Source: Ruegeria sp. 6PALISEP08 (GTDB lineage: Bacteria > Pseudomonadota > Alphaproteobacteria > Rhodobacterales > Rhodobacteraceae). Taken from it: 64,000 bases of DNA. Shown piece after piece: positions 46,823 through 55,600 of this stretch. The position numbers and the translations under genes are program-made. The notes beneath the pieces are model-generated. The model did no database searches and was not told the DNA's origin. It was given only the letters and a program-made list of their open reading frames with translations. Each line of letters begins with the position of its first letter. Positions within the stretch are counted from its first letter, which is position 1. The stretch is taken from assembly GCF_001238295.1 (NCBI RefSeq), contig NZ_LGXZ01000001.1, positions 310,001 to 374,000 of the forward strand, in the 5' to 3' direction.

Positions 46823-48481
46823 TCAATCACGCATTGCAGCCTGCGCGCAGAAACAGGACGCTGCAACCGCCCGATCTGCCCGGGCCAGAGCCAGATCCAA
46901 GCGTTGTTTGATCTGCAGGATTTCAACACCTTCCCCACGGGCTTTGAGACAATCGTGCAGCCCCTTCAGGCTCCACACGTTGTCGGGGTGGATTGAAGCG
47001 CGGCTTAGGGAGCCGCCAAGGCCAAGATCTTCGCGATAAACAGCCTCTGCTTCTGCCACGTGACCTTGTTCGAACAGCAAAGCGCCAAGCGCGTGGCGGG
47101 TGGGCTGCATCCAGCCCCATGGTTCGTCATAGGGCAGGGTATCGTCCAGTTCGACCGAGCGGCGCAGATGGGCAAAGGCGATTTCGAAGTTTCCCTTGCG
47201 ATATTCGATCTCGCCGCGCAGCATTTCCCGCGCAATCTCGAGCAAGTCGATCACGCGATTATTGTGCAGCCTGCGGGTTTCCGGGACGCATTCTTTGGCT
47301 GCAAGAAACAGGTTTTCTTCAGCTTCGGCACAGGCAATATCGCCGGTTGCGGCATGAGCGATTGCCCGGGCGTAGTGGGTCGTGGCCGTCAGTGTTCGAT
47401 ACAGGTCCGGATCGGAGGGCAGATCCAGCGCCTTGGCCTCTTCCCACCGGCCAAATCGGATCAGGATATGCGGTCCCATGGACATGTAGCTTTCAAAGTA
47501 ATCCGCCATGGGCGGGCTTTCGATACGCAGCATTTCTTCGGGCGTCGTATCCCACAGGCCCTGATTGGCGCGCAGAGCGGGTTCGATCTGTCCCAGAAAC
47601 AGTGCGCCGTAGATTGCGAAGTGATAGTTGTGTTGGCGATAGCCGGTGTAGATGTTGAACGCGCCTTCGCGTTCGTAGTACTTCAAGTCAGCTTCCGAGG
47701 CTTTTTTATTCCAGTGCACCACATTGTGGTAATGGCCACACAGCACATCAATGTGCGTTGGCATATGCACCAGATGCCCCGCATCCGGTACCAGGGTACG
47801 CAGAACATCCCCAGCTTTCAGAGCTTTTTCCGGCGTGGGCGACATCTCCATCAGGTGGACATAAAGATGCAACAGGCCGGGATGTGACATGGCGGCGGCA
47901 TCGTTGGCCATCGCCCATTCCAGCGCCTCTTGGGCTTCAAGCGTGGCTGCGCCTTCGGCGGGTTGCCCGGTTTTCAGATCCCACATCTTCCAGGGTGTCA
48001 GATTCAGCAACGCTTCGACATAGATTGTGCGCAGGTCGAGGGAACCGGGCTGTGCCGTAAATGCTGCGCGCATCGCGTCAGCGAAATCGTGATCCCACTG
48101 ATGCATATCCTCGGTCTGATCCCTCTGCGGGTACCGCGCGGGTAGCGCCCGGATCAGCGCCTGCTGAACGGGCGAGCAACCTTCGGCCAACTTCAGCGCG
48201 TTTTGCGTTGCATCATATGCCAGCGCCAGTGCTTTGCCGCGACCACGCTCATCCTGCAAATCCCACGGCAGGTTGTAATTGGGACCTGCCGCATAGGCCA
48301 CGCCCCAATGGGCCATGGCGCATTTGGGGTCATGCTCGACTGCGCGTTGAAAACAGACGACGGCTTCTTCGTGGTTATATCCATAGGTCCAGTTCAGGCC
48401 TCGATCGAACCACAGTTGCGCCTCGGGATCGGACGTGGAAACAGGGCAGGTGTAACTGCCCAGATCGTAATAGTCACTCAT
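46823..48481 (-). CDS. Tetratricopeptide repeat protein
   Basis: 552 residues from the ATG at 48481, preceded by GGGAGAA. TPR-like units are visible near the N-terminus (AQLWFDRGLNWTYGYNHEEA, split as WFDRGLNWTYGYNHEEAV and FQRAVEHDPKCAMAHWG) and near the C-terminus (YRKGNFEIAFAHLRRSVELD, ALLFEQGHVAEAEAVYREDL). The middle has conserved His/Trp-rich segments (HMPTHIDVLCGHYHNVVHWN). No signal peptide. It is probably a scaffold; partners are unknown. Confidence 0.8.
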   Translation of the reverse strand: MSDYYDLGSYTCPVSTSDPEAQLWFDRGLNWTYGYNHEEAVVCFQRAVEHDPKCAMAHWGVAYAAGPNYNLPWDLQDERGRGKALALAYDATQNALKLAEGCSPVQQALIRALPARYPQRDQTEDMHQWDHDFADAMRAAFTAQPGSLDLRTIYVEALLNLTPWKMWDLKTGQPAEGAATLEAQEALEWAMANDAAAMSHPGLLHLYVHLMEMSPTPEKALKAGDVLRTLVPDAGHLVHMPTHIDVLCGHYHNVVHWNKKASEADLKYYEREGAFNIYTGYRQHNYHFAIYGALFLGQIEPALRANQGLWDTTPEEMLRIESPPMADYFESYMSMGPHILIRFGRWEEAKALDLPSDPDLYRTLTATTHYARAIAHAATGDIACAEAEENLFLAAKECVPETRRLHNNRVIDLLEIAREMLRGEIEYRKGNFEIAFAHLRRSVELDDTLPYDEPWGWMQPTRHALGALLFEQGHVAEAEAVYREDLGLGGSLSRASIHPDNVWSLKGLHDCLKARGEGVEILQIKQRLDLALARADRAVAASCFCAQAAMRD

Positions 48482-48539
48482 CGGAAATTCTCCCTTCGGC
48501 CTTTGCCAAGGGTAGCGTGTTTCCAACATGTTGCCCAGA

Positions 48540-49748
48540 TCAGGCGGGCAGGTGTTCCTCGACGCGACCCATATGCAGCATCAGGCCAAAGGCCAGAATA
48601 CACATGGTCAGGATGCCAAATGTCAAAGGTACGATGGAGCCATCAAACAACAATCCGATTGGTGCGGCTATGGCTGCAGCCAGTACCGTTGAAATCGATC
48701 CGATGACCGAGGCTGCCATTCCGGCAATATGCCCCATTGGTTCCATTGCGATGGCGTTCAGGTTGCCCAACGTTACACCAGCCATGAAAAACACCATGGT
48801 CTGCCAGAAAACAAACAGCGCAAATGAGGCGTCTGGCGAAAGGTGCGTGGCGCTTAGTGTCATCACAAAGGCGGTGATCAGGATTTGTCCCCCCAGTGCC
48901 CATGTTACCATCCGGCGCATGCCCACGCGCACGACAAGCGCCGCGTTGAGCAAGCTGGCCGACCCGGACATCAGTGCCACAAACCCAAACCAGAACGGAA
49001 AGCTATCGGCGCGGTCATGAACTATATCATAAACCGGCTGAACCATCGTCAGCATGGTGAACAGCACCCCCATACACAGGGTCTGAACCATGATCGAAAG
49101 GCGGACGGTCGGATGGGCAAACATTTCTTTCGTGGCCGAGAGCATCAGCGGAAAACGGAATGGACGACGGTTTTCACGTGCCAGAGATTCCGGTAGGCGA
49201 ACGCCCATCCAAGAGATGATGACCAACGCAAACAGAATGAAAGACACAAAGATCCCGCGCCAGCCAAACAGGGCGATCACACCTGCGCCCAGCATCGGTG
49301 CGGCTGCTGGTACCAATGTGAAGATCATCATCGCAATCGAGATGATCCGCGCCATTTCGCGACCCGAATACAAGTCGCGAATGATCGCCATGGCCACCAC
49401 GCGCGGGCCAGCCGCGCCCAGCCCCTGAACCACACGTGCGATCAATACCAGTTCCAGTGAGGAGCTGGCCCAGGCAACAGCTGAGGCCGCAATGTAAAGG
49501 GCTGCGCCACCGTAAATAACTGGCTTGCGTCCCAGAGCATCTGAGAGAGGGCCGGTAAAAAACGTTCCGATCCCCATCCCCAACACAAACGAGGTCAGGA
49601 TCAGTTGCGCCCGATTGACATCATCGGGGCTGAGCTGCGCGCCGATTTCGGGCAGAGCAGGCAGCATTGAATCGATCGAAAAGGCGATTGTGGCGAACAT
49701 CATTGCAATCAGCGCAATGAATTCTGCCTTCGACATGCGGTCGGCCAT
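48540..49748 (-). CDS. Bcr/CflA family drug-resistance MFS transporter
   Basis: 402 residues with twelve predicted membrane segments. The MFS motif between helices 2 and 3 is GPLSDALGRKPVIYGG and helix 4-5 has ARVVQGLGAAGPRVVAMAIIRD, both typical of the DHA1 Bcr/CflA group of proton-driven exporters. The substrate is unknown. It is 58 bp upstream of the TPR gene on the same strand. Confidence 0.9.
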   Translation of the reverse strand: MADRMSKAEFIALIAMMFATIAFSIDSMLPALPEIGAQLSPDDVNRAQLILTSFVLGMGIGTFFTGPLSDALGRKPVIYGGAALYIAASAVAWASSSLELVLIARVVQGLGAAGPRVVAMAIIRDLYSGREMARIISIAMMIFTLVPAAAPMLGAGVIALFGWRGIFVSFILFALVIISWMGVRLPESLARENRRPFRFPLMLSATKEMFAHPTVRLSIMVQTLCMGVLFTMLTMVQPVYDIVHDRADSFPFWFGFVALMSGSASLLNAALVVRVGMRRMVTWALGGQILITAFVMTLSATHLSPDASFALFVFWQTMVFFMAGVTLGNLNAIAMEPMGHIAGMAASVIGSISTVLAAAIAAPIGLLFDGSIVPLTFGILTMCILAFGLMLHMGRVEEHLPA

Positions 49749-49824
49749 GAAGAACTCCTAACCCGTTCGCGCTATCACGGCGGATCAGGTTAGACCAGAC
49801 TGGAAATTCGCACAGACCTCTGTG

Positions 49825-50484
49825 CTATTCTGCAGGGGAAGCCTCAATCTGAGACATGATCTCGGCGATCACTTTTTCCCACATCTCAGGGGGTTGCGCA
49901 CCGGGAACAGCGTGTTGGTTGGCCACGATGTAGGTGGGAACCGAGCTGACGCCCATCTGGCGAGAATGCGTGTCCCGGTTGCGAATGTCTTCGCGGTCGG
50001 CGTCAGATTTCAGCAGTTTCAAAACCACGGCAGCGTCCATTCCAGCGCTGTCGGCGATGTCGGACAGAACTTCGTGGTCGCCGATGTCACGGGCTTGCAC
50101 AAAATAAGCGTCGAACAGGGCATCGACGACAGCGTTCTGTTTGTTTTCAATCCCGGCCCAATGGATCAGGCGATGTGCATCCAGCGTGTTGGGTGTGCGC
50201 TTCATGCCTTCGAAGTCGATCTTCAGGCCCGCATTTTCCGCATTTTCCACCACAGGGGCATAGGCTTTTACAGCGCCGTCCTTGCCGCCGAATTTGCGCT
50301 CAAGATATTCGCGCCGATCCATGCCTGCATCCGGCATGTCCGGGTTCAGCTGAAACGGATGCCATTCGATGACAAAGGGATGATCCGGAACATTGGCCAA
50401 TGCCTTGTCCAGATGGGTTTTGCCGATATAGCACCACGGGCAGATCGGATCGGACAGGATGTCGAGCTTGACGGTCTGGGTCAT
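49825..50484 (-). CDS. DsbA/FrnE family thioredoxin-fold oxidoreductase
   Basis: 219 residues, no signal peptide, so cytoplasmic. The active site is CPWC in SDPICPWCYIGK, as in FrnE-type proteins, and a cis-Pro loop is seen in MGVSSVPTYIVAN. FrnE relatives act in disulphide isomerisation or polyketide tailoring. The start overlaps the stop of the CoA ligase gene by four bases, so the two are coupled and may share a pathway. Confidence 0.88.
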   Translation of the reverse strand: MTQTVKLDILSDPICPWCYIGKTHLDKALANVPDHPFVIEWHPFQLNPDMPDAGMDRREYLERKFGGKDGAVKAYAPVVENAENAGLKIDFEGMKRTPNTLDAHRLIHWAGIENKQNAVVDALFDAYFVQARDIGDHEVLSDIADSAGMDAAVVLKLLKSDADREDIRNRDTHSRQMGVSSVPTYIVANQHAVPGAQPPEMWEKVIAEIMSQIEASPAE

Positions 50485-51998
50485 TTGGTTGGTGCCTCGA
50501 AATAGGCCGGCAACGCCCGGCGCAGGAGTTTGCCATTGCCGCCAGTTGGCAGGGCAGGCAGGTGGATGAAGGCACGCGGTTGCTTGTAGCGGGCCAGGTT
50601 GGCCTCGACATAGGCGCGCAAGGCCGCATCGTCCAGCTTTTCCGGACCGGTATAGAAGGCTGCTATCACAAATGTGTCTGGTTTGACCTCGACCGCCGCG
50701 GCGCCGACCTGTGTGATGCCTGGAAAGCGGGACAGCGTGGCTTCGACCTCGACCGGGGACACGCGATAGCCACCTGCGTTCATCATGTCATCATCGCGGC
50801 CCAGATAGCTGATCTGGCCGTCCACCGCCATCGCGCCCTGATCTCCGGTCAGAAACCAATCTCCTTGCATCCGCGCGTCAGCTTCGTCGGGCGCGTTGAG
50901 ATAGGTCAGCATCAATCCGGGGTCCGAGCGGTGAATGGCGATGGTGCCTTCTTGTCCTTGCGGCACCGGGCCGTCTGAACCCAGGATGGTCACACGCCGC
51001 CCCGGTTGCGGTTGCCCCAAAGCGTCGCCACGCGCGGGGTGGGACGGGCTGGAAGAGATAAAGGTCGAGCATTCGGACATGCCGTAGGCTTCGAACAGGT
51101 CGGTTCCGGTGGTTTTGACCCATTTCTCGTGCAAAGGACGCGACAGTTTCTCACCCGCGCACAAGCCGTGGCGCAGGTCGGGCAAATCCGTCTGCTCGGA
51201 CCCTTGAAGCATCTTGCGATATACACCGGGGGCTGCGGCAAAGATCGTAGCGCGATGCTGGCGCAGCAAGGTGGGCAGGGTGTCGATATTGGTGCCGGGT
51301 TCCGGGATCAGGGCTGTTGCGCCAATGGTCCACGGATCCATCAACCCGGTGCCCAGCGTATAGGTCCAGTTGAACGCGCCCGCGTGGCACAACCGGTCGC
51401 TCTCTTGCAGTCCATACCAGCCATCGACCATCATTTGCCGCGCCCAGATCGCCCGGTGGGCATGGGCCACGGCGCGTGGCTTGCCCGAGGTTCCGGACGT
51501 GTAGACCACGTAAGCCATCCGCTCGGGATCGCCCATATCAAACACAGCGGGTGGCAGGTTGCGCATGGCTGTAAGTGCATCCAGCTTGATTTGCCTGGGA
51601 TGTGACGCGCAGGTAACGTCGGGATCGCGCAGAATAACCGCCGGAGACAGATCTTCGATCAATTTGGCGGTTTCGGGCACCGTCAGTTGCGACGATGTCG
51701 GCACAGGTACGATACCCACGGATATCGCGCCAAGGTAGGCGATGGGGAAATCGACTGTATTTCCCAGCCGCATCAATGCGATATCGCCGGGTTTCAGACC
51801 GGCTTGCAGCAACCCTGCGCCGGTGCCCAATACCGCGGACTTCAGGTCGCGATAGCTCCAATTTTGCACCTCGGTTGTGCGCAGCACAGACAGGGCAATC
51901 TTGTCTGCGAGGCGATCCGCCTGACCCAGAACATGAGCGGCCAGGTTGAAGGGCGTGGGGCAGGGCGCAGGCGCCCCTTGATCGAAGATGGACAACAT
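50481..51998 (-). CDS. Acyl-CoA synthetase (AMP-forming), benzoate-CoA-ligase-like
   Basis: Adenylate-forming enzyme that activates a carboxylic acid to its CoA thioester, 505 residues. The P-loop YTSGTSGKPRAVAHAH lies near 166-181, the A5-like motif YGMSECSTFIS near 305 and the hinge region YLGRDDDMMNAGGYRVSP near 408 are intact. The substrate is not certain; aromatic or short branched acids are plausible. It is coupled to a FrnE-type gene and divergent, by 65 bp, from an XRE-cupin regulator that may control it. Confidence 0.88.
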   Translation of the reverse strand: MLSIFDQGAPAPCPTPFNLAAHVLGQADRLADKIALSVLRTTEVQNWSYRDLKSAVLGTGAGLLQAGLKPGDIALMRLGNTVDFPIAYLGAISVGIVPVPTSSQLTVPETAKLIEDLSPAVILRDPDVTCASHPRQIKLDALTAMRNLPPAVFDMGDPERMAYVVYTSGTSGKPRAVAHAHRAIWARQMMVDGWYGLQESDRLCHAGAFNWTYTLGTGLMDPWTIGATALIPEPGTNIDTLPTLLRQHRATIFAAAPGVYRKMLQGSEQTDLPDLRHGLCAGEKLSRPLHEKWVKTTGTDLFEAYGMSECSTFISSSPSHPARGDALGQPQPGRRVTILGSDGPVPQGQEGTIAIHRSDPGLMLTYLNAPDEADARMQGDWFLTGDQGAMAVDGQISYLGRDDDMMNAGGYRVSPVEVEATLSRFPGITQVGAAAVEVKPDTFVIAAFYTGPEKLDDAALRAYVEANLARYKQPRAFIHLPALPTGGNGKLLRRALPAYFEAPTK

Positions 51999-52063
51999 GT
52001 CCTCTGGCTATCGCGGAGCTTGCTGCGTTGCAAGCGCGGCGGACCGGGCCTATAGAGAGGGGC

Positions 52064-52687
52064 ATGAGCACTCAAGATCCCAAATCTCTGATCCGAATTG
52101 CCCGTGACTCAGGTGATCATACCGAAGTCGAGCCGCTGGACCTTGGTGCGCGCGTGCGTGAGCTGCGCAAGGCGCGGAAATGGACGTTGGAGCAGGCCGC
52201 CACTCAAGCCGGATTGGCGCGTTCGACGCTCAGCAAGATCGAAAACGGGCAGATGTCGCCCACATATGATGCGCTCAAGAAACTGGCGATCGGCCTAGAG
52301 ATTTCAGTACCGCAGCTCTTTACGCCGCCGCAGCGCGATCAGGTGATAGGACGGATGGCCGTGACCCGTACCGGCGAAGGAGCGGCCCATGCCACGACAA
52401 CTTATGAACACGAGCTGCTGGCCGAGACGCTGACGAAAAAGCAGATGTTGCCTTATCGCGCTCGGGTCAGGGCGCGGTCGATGGACGAATTTGAAGGTTG
52501 GGTGCGCCATGATGGTGAGGAGTTCATGTATGTCCTAACTGGAGTCGTGCGGCTTTATACCGAGTTTTATGAACCGGTCGAAATGCGTAGGGGCGACAGC
52601 GCCTATTACGACGGCAGCATGGGGCACAACGTCATGTCCGTCAGCGACGAAGACGCGACGATCCTTTGGGTTACATCACTTGCGTAA
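52064..52687 (+). CDS. XRE-family regulator with a cupin sensor domain
   Basis: 207 residues. Helix-turn-helix at about 24-80 (LEQAATQAGLARSTLSKIE) and a C-terminal cupin barrel (WVRHDGEEFMYVLTGVVRLY, then GDSAYYDGSMGHNV). Cupin regulators of this type sense small carboxylates, amino acids or amines. The ATG follows GAGAGG. It is divergent from the CoA ligase-FrnE operon, with the promoters of both in 65 bp, and overlaps the 3' end of the csbD-like gene by 12 bases. Confidence 0.9.
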   Translation: MSTQDPKSLIRIARDSGDHTEVEPLDLGARVRELRKARKWTLEQAATQAGLARSTLSKIENGQMSPTYDALKKLAIGLEISVPQLFTPPQRDQVIGRMAVTRTGEGAAHATTTYEHELLAETLTKKQMLPYRARVRARSMDEFEGWVRHDGEEFMYVLTGVVRLYTEFYEPVEMRRGDSAYYDGSMGHNVMSVSDEDATILWVTSLA

Positions 52688-52915
52688 CGACGCGTGGGTG
52701 TATTCGCGGTTCAGGCCCTCTGTAAACAGAAAATCTTCAACCTCTTCATGCGCCTCGTTTATGGTCAGTTGGTGACGTTCTGCCAGATAGGCTTCGAACC
52801 TCTTTCGATCCTTTGCGACACGCATCATGTCCTGATCACGCAAGTTCGGAAAGCGCCGTTTTGCTCGCGCGTAGGCCGCGCTCCAGTCTTGTGTAAGATC
52901 TGTCCAGTTCATCAT
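52676..52915 (-). CDS. CsbD/YjbJ-like small stress protein
   Basis: 79 residues, starting at an ATG in a TTG-ATG-ATG cluster; AAAGGAAAG lies upstream. The layout MNWTDLTQDWSAAYARAKRRF, here MNWTDLTQDW then AKRRFPNLRDQD, with RKRFEAYLAERHQL and EEVEDF, parallels E. coli YjbJ (NWKQFKGKVKEQWGKLTDDD, ERYG, VDWE type). CsbD-like proteins are abundant under stress; the molecular role is unknown. The assignment is by pattern rather than by close identity. Its 3' end overlaps that of the XRE gene on the other strand. Confidence 0.6.
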   Translation of the reverse strand: MMNWTDLTQDWSAAYARAKRRFPNLRDQDMMRVAKDRKRFEAYLAERHQLTINEAHEEVEDFLFTEGLNREYTHASLRK

Positions 52916-52918
52916 CAA

Positions 52919-53469
52919 TGAGCTTTCCTTTTGTAGTCATTAGGACTGCTCTCCCCCGAAATAGCGTACGGAAACGTTGCCGTTAGGTAAGACATGACAA
53001 AATGTCGCACCTCTGGATTGGGTCATTTGACGGGGAATGTGCCCGCTGCGAAACCTCCGCAACGGGCGAGTGGGCCAAGACTTGGTGTGAGTGGTGGTAG
53101 GCCCGAATATCCAGCAACCGGCAAGACCAGACAGAGTCTAGTGCGTTGAAAGTAAAAAAAAGTCTATCTGCGTCTAACCTGTGTTGTATGCCGTATACAC
53201 AAGTCTTGATCGCCAACCAAAGGTTTTCGCAAGATTTCGCGCATTCGCTATCCCGGGGTGATGGATTTCTCAGCGCATTGGACGTGGCGAAAGTGTTCAC
53301 GCGATTTCTTGTGTTGATAGCGCGACTTGTCAGCATTCCCGTACCGGCGCAGTGGAACCGGTTTTTTTGGGTCTGCAATCAGCAGGAAATTGCCTAAATC
53401 ACATCCGCTTTGGTGAACCTCTCAGGAACCCGACCAGGGTCATGCCGCCCCCGGTCGCTGTGTGTGGTC
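52919..53469. other. Gene-free stretch of about 550 bp with two hairpins
   Basis: No convincing protein is seen on either strand. A hairpin GCCCGCTGCG (53041-53050) / CGCAACGGGC (53058-53067) has a 10-bp stem with one mismatch and a 7-nt loop. A second, weak terminator-like fold on the plus strand is ACCGG (53343-53347) / CCGGT (53358-53362) plus seven T. No plus-strand gene ends nearby, so a non-coding transcript is possible. Confidence 0.4.
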
Positions 53470-55299
53470 TTAATTGGCCTCGTACCACCAGACCTCGGGC
53501 ATGTATTGAGGGCCGTCGCCGTAGATGGGTAAAGTGTCGGGAAACTTGAGCTCGCGGGCATGTGCAATGCGCCCGACATCAAAGCTCCAGATCGGGATGA
53601 CATAGCGGCCTGCGGTCAGGACGCGGTCCAGTGCGCGGGTGGCCGTGGTGAAGTCTTCGCGCGTTTCCGACGCCAGCATGGCATCGATCATCGCATCAAC
53701 AGCGGGCGAGGACACGCCCATCAGGTTGCGCGTGCCTGGTGTGTCAACAAACTCACTGCCCCAGTAGAATCTCTGTTCATTGCCCGGAGACAACGACAGG
53801 GCGCGGCGGAATGGTGTCATGTCGAAATCAAGTTCGTTCATGCGCGAGGTGTATTGCGCGTCATCGACCTTTTCGACCACCAGTTCAATGCCAAGCCGTT
53901 TCAGCGCGCCAGCGTAAATCTCGGCGATCGTGGTGACATCCTGCACAACATTCAGACTGCCCTGGCTGATCACCATTTCAATCCTAAACGGGCGGCCTTC
54001 AGTGTTTTTCAACACGCCATCCTGAACGGTCCATCCCGCATCTTCCAGAAGCTTGACCGCCTTGCGAATGTTGCGTCTGTTCCGTTCCGAGCCGTCGCCT
54101 TGCGGCAACTCGTACCCCTCCAGCGTGCCGGGTGTCAGGTCTGCCTCAAATGGCTCTAGCAAAGCACGCACCGGTTCGCTTGCCGGTCCCGGTTGCATCG
54201 CCAGATCAGAGCCAGAGAAGTATGAAGAAATACGCGGCTGTGCGCCGCCTGTGACCGTGTCGTTGATAAACTCGAAATTGAAGGCAAGGGTCAGTGCCTC
54301 GCGCACCCGCCAGTCGTCCAGGGGTGGTTTGCGGGTATTCATCACAAAACCGGTCATCCCGGACGGTTTGCCATGGGGGATCTCAGTCTTGATCACGTCC
54401 CCGCGCTGAACGGCGGGGAAGTTGTATTGCTTGTTCCATTTGTCGGCGTTGAATTCGCGCACCGCCGAAAGCTCACCGGCTTTGAATGCCTCAAACGCGA
54501 CAGAGCCATCCCCGTAGAACTCGATCCGCAAGTCATCAAGATTCATGGTGCCGCGGCGAAACGGGACATCCTTACCCCAATAATCCGGGTTGCGACGCAG
54601 GTTCACATAGCGGCCTGCCTCGTAACTATCGATCACATAAGGGCCGGTGCCGATTGGAATATCCTGCAACTTTGCGTTTGCAAAATCCTTCCCTTCCCAT
54701 TGCGCCTTTTGCAGGATCGGGCGCATCCCGGCCAGCAAAGCCAGTTCGCGATCCGGTTCGTTGAACGAGATCCGAACCGAGCGTGGGCCAGTCTGTTCAA
54801 TGCTGTCGATTTTGCCCCACAGCCCGCGATAGCGCAGATGACCTTCGGTCCCGAGGGTTTCATAGGACCAGATCACATCCCCGACCGTAACGGGGCTGCC
54901 GTCGGAAAAACGCGCCTCTTCGCGCAGGGTGAATTCGACCCAGGACCGGTCTGGTGCCGCCTCAACTGATTCGGCTAACAGCCCGTAAAGCGTAAAAGGT
55001 TCGTCCCAGGACCGCCCCATCAGGCTTTCATGGGTCCAGAACGGCAATTGCCACGGAGAGGTGCCTTTTTGCAAAAACGGGTTCAAGCTGTTATAGCCGC
55101 CGGTATTTCCGAACACGGCTTTGCCGCCTTGGGGCGCATCCGGGTTGGCATAAGGGAGGGACACAAAATCCGGTGGTAGGGCCGGGTCCCCATACATAGC
55201 TATGCCATGAGACGATTCTGCATGGGCGACAGACATAAGAAAAACGCTGGCGATTCCCGCCGCAAATGGTCGAAACGGTCGGAGAAAATCCGGGCTCAT
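53470..55299 (-). CDS. Oligopeptide-type ABC transporter substrate-binding protein (YejA/MppA-like)
   Basis: Periplasmic binding protein of family 5, 609 residues with an N-terminal signal peptide ending near AHAESS. The mature protein shows the family pattern (YANPDAPQGGKAVFG, SLNPFLQKGTSP, WVEFTLREEARFSDGSPV) typical of YejA-like peptide or microcin C binders. No permease or ATPase gene is next to it in the window, so it either works with a transporter elsewhere or is an orphan. Confidence 0.9.
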   Translation of the reverse strand: MSPDFLRPFRPFAAGIASVFLMSVAHAESSHGIAMYGDPALPPDFVSLPYANPDAPQGGKAVFGNTGGYNSLNPFLQKGTSPWQLPFWTHESLMGRSWDEPFTLYGLLAESVEAAPDRSWVEFTLREEARFSDGSPVTVGDVIWSYETLGTEGHLRYRGLWGKIDSIEQTGPRSVRISFNEPDRELALLAGMRPILQKAQWEGKDFANAKLQDIPIGTGPYVIDSYEAGRYVNLRRNPDYWGKDVPFRRGTMNLDDLRIEFYGDGSVAFEAFKAGELSAVREFNADKWNKQYNFPAVQRGDVIKTEIPHGKPSGMTGFVMNTRKPPLDDWRVREALTLAFNFEFINDTVTGGAQPRISSYFSGSDLAMQPGPASEPVRALLEPFEADLTPGTLEGYELPQGDGSERNRRNIRKAVKLLEDAGWTVQDGVLKNTEGRPFRIEMVISQGSLNVVQDVTTIAEIYAGALKRLGIELVVEKVDDAQYTSRMNELDFDMTPFRRALSLSPGNEQRFYWGSEFVDTPGTRNLMGVSSPAVDAMIDAMLASETREDFTTATRALDRVLTAGRYVIPIWSFDVGRIAHARELKFPDTLPIYGDGPQYMPEVWWYEAN

Positions 55300-55378
55300 T
55301 TTGGAAACAATCCTGCTCTGGCCTTATTTTGTTGGAGATCACCGTAGTGATGATTTTTCTTATTATCAAACTTTTAGC

Positions 55379-55407
55379 TTGGACGAAGGCACAGAATTGC
55401 TTATAAA
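55379..55407 (+). promoter_or_regulatory. Sigma-70-like promoter of a candidate small RNA
   Basis: TTGGAC (55379-55384), a 17-bp spacer and TATAAA (55402-55407). It faces right, away from the peptide-binding protein gene, and predicts a transcript start near 55413. Confidence 0.6.
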
Positions 55408-55412
55408 GGTCT

Positions 55413-55490
55413 TACTGCTCGATAGGTTTCTTGCCTGTATGAAACCTGCCTCAATAACTTAACGCCCGCTTCGTGCGGGCGTTTTTTTTT
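55413..55490 (+). ncRNA. Candidate Hfq-type small RNA (or terminated leader of bdhA)
   Basis: About 78 nt from the predicted start. Hairpin 1: AGGTTTC (55424-55430) / GAAACCT (55441-55447), 7 perfect pairs, 10-nt loop. Then an unpaired A/U-rich linker (CAATAACTTA), then an intrinsic terminator ACGCCCGC (55462-55469) / GCGGGCGT (55475-55482) with a run of nine T. No plus-strand gene ends upstream for almost 2.8 kb, so the terminator has no other use. The layout matches Hfq-binding small RNAs. A leader attenuator for bdhA, 110 bp downstream, is the alternative; I see no clear antiterminator. Confidence 0.6.
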
Positions 55491-55600
55491 GGCAGATCGG
55501 GATGTCTCAGCCTGGGATTTCAATTCCATATGTTTCCCCGTTTTCTTTGCAGGTGCAGCATGGCATGGTGCGCCAGGACATCGCATCAGGGAGATCGGTC

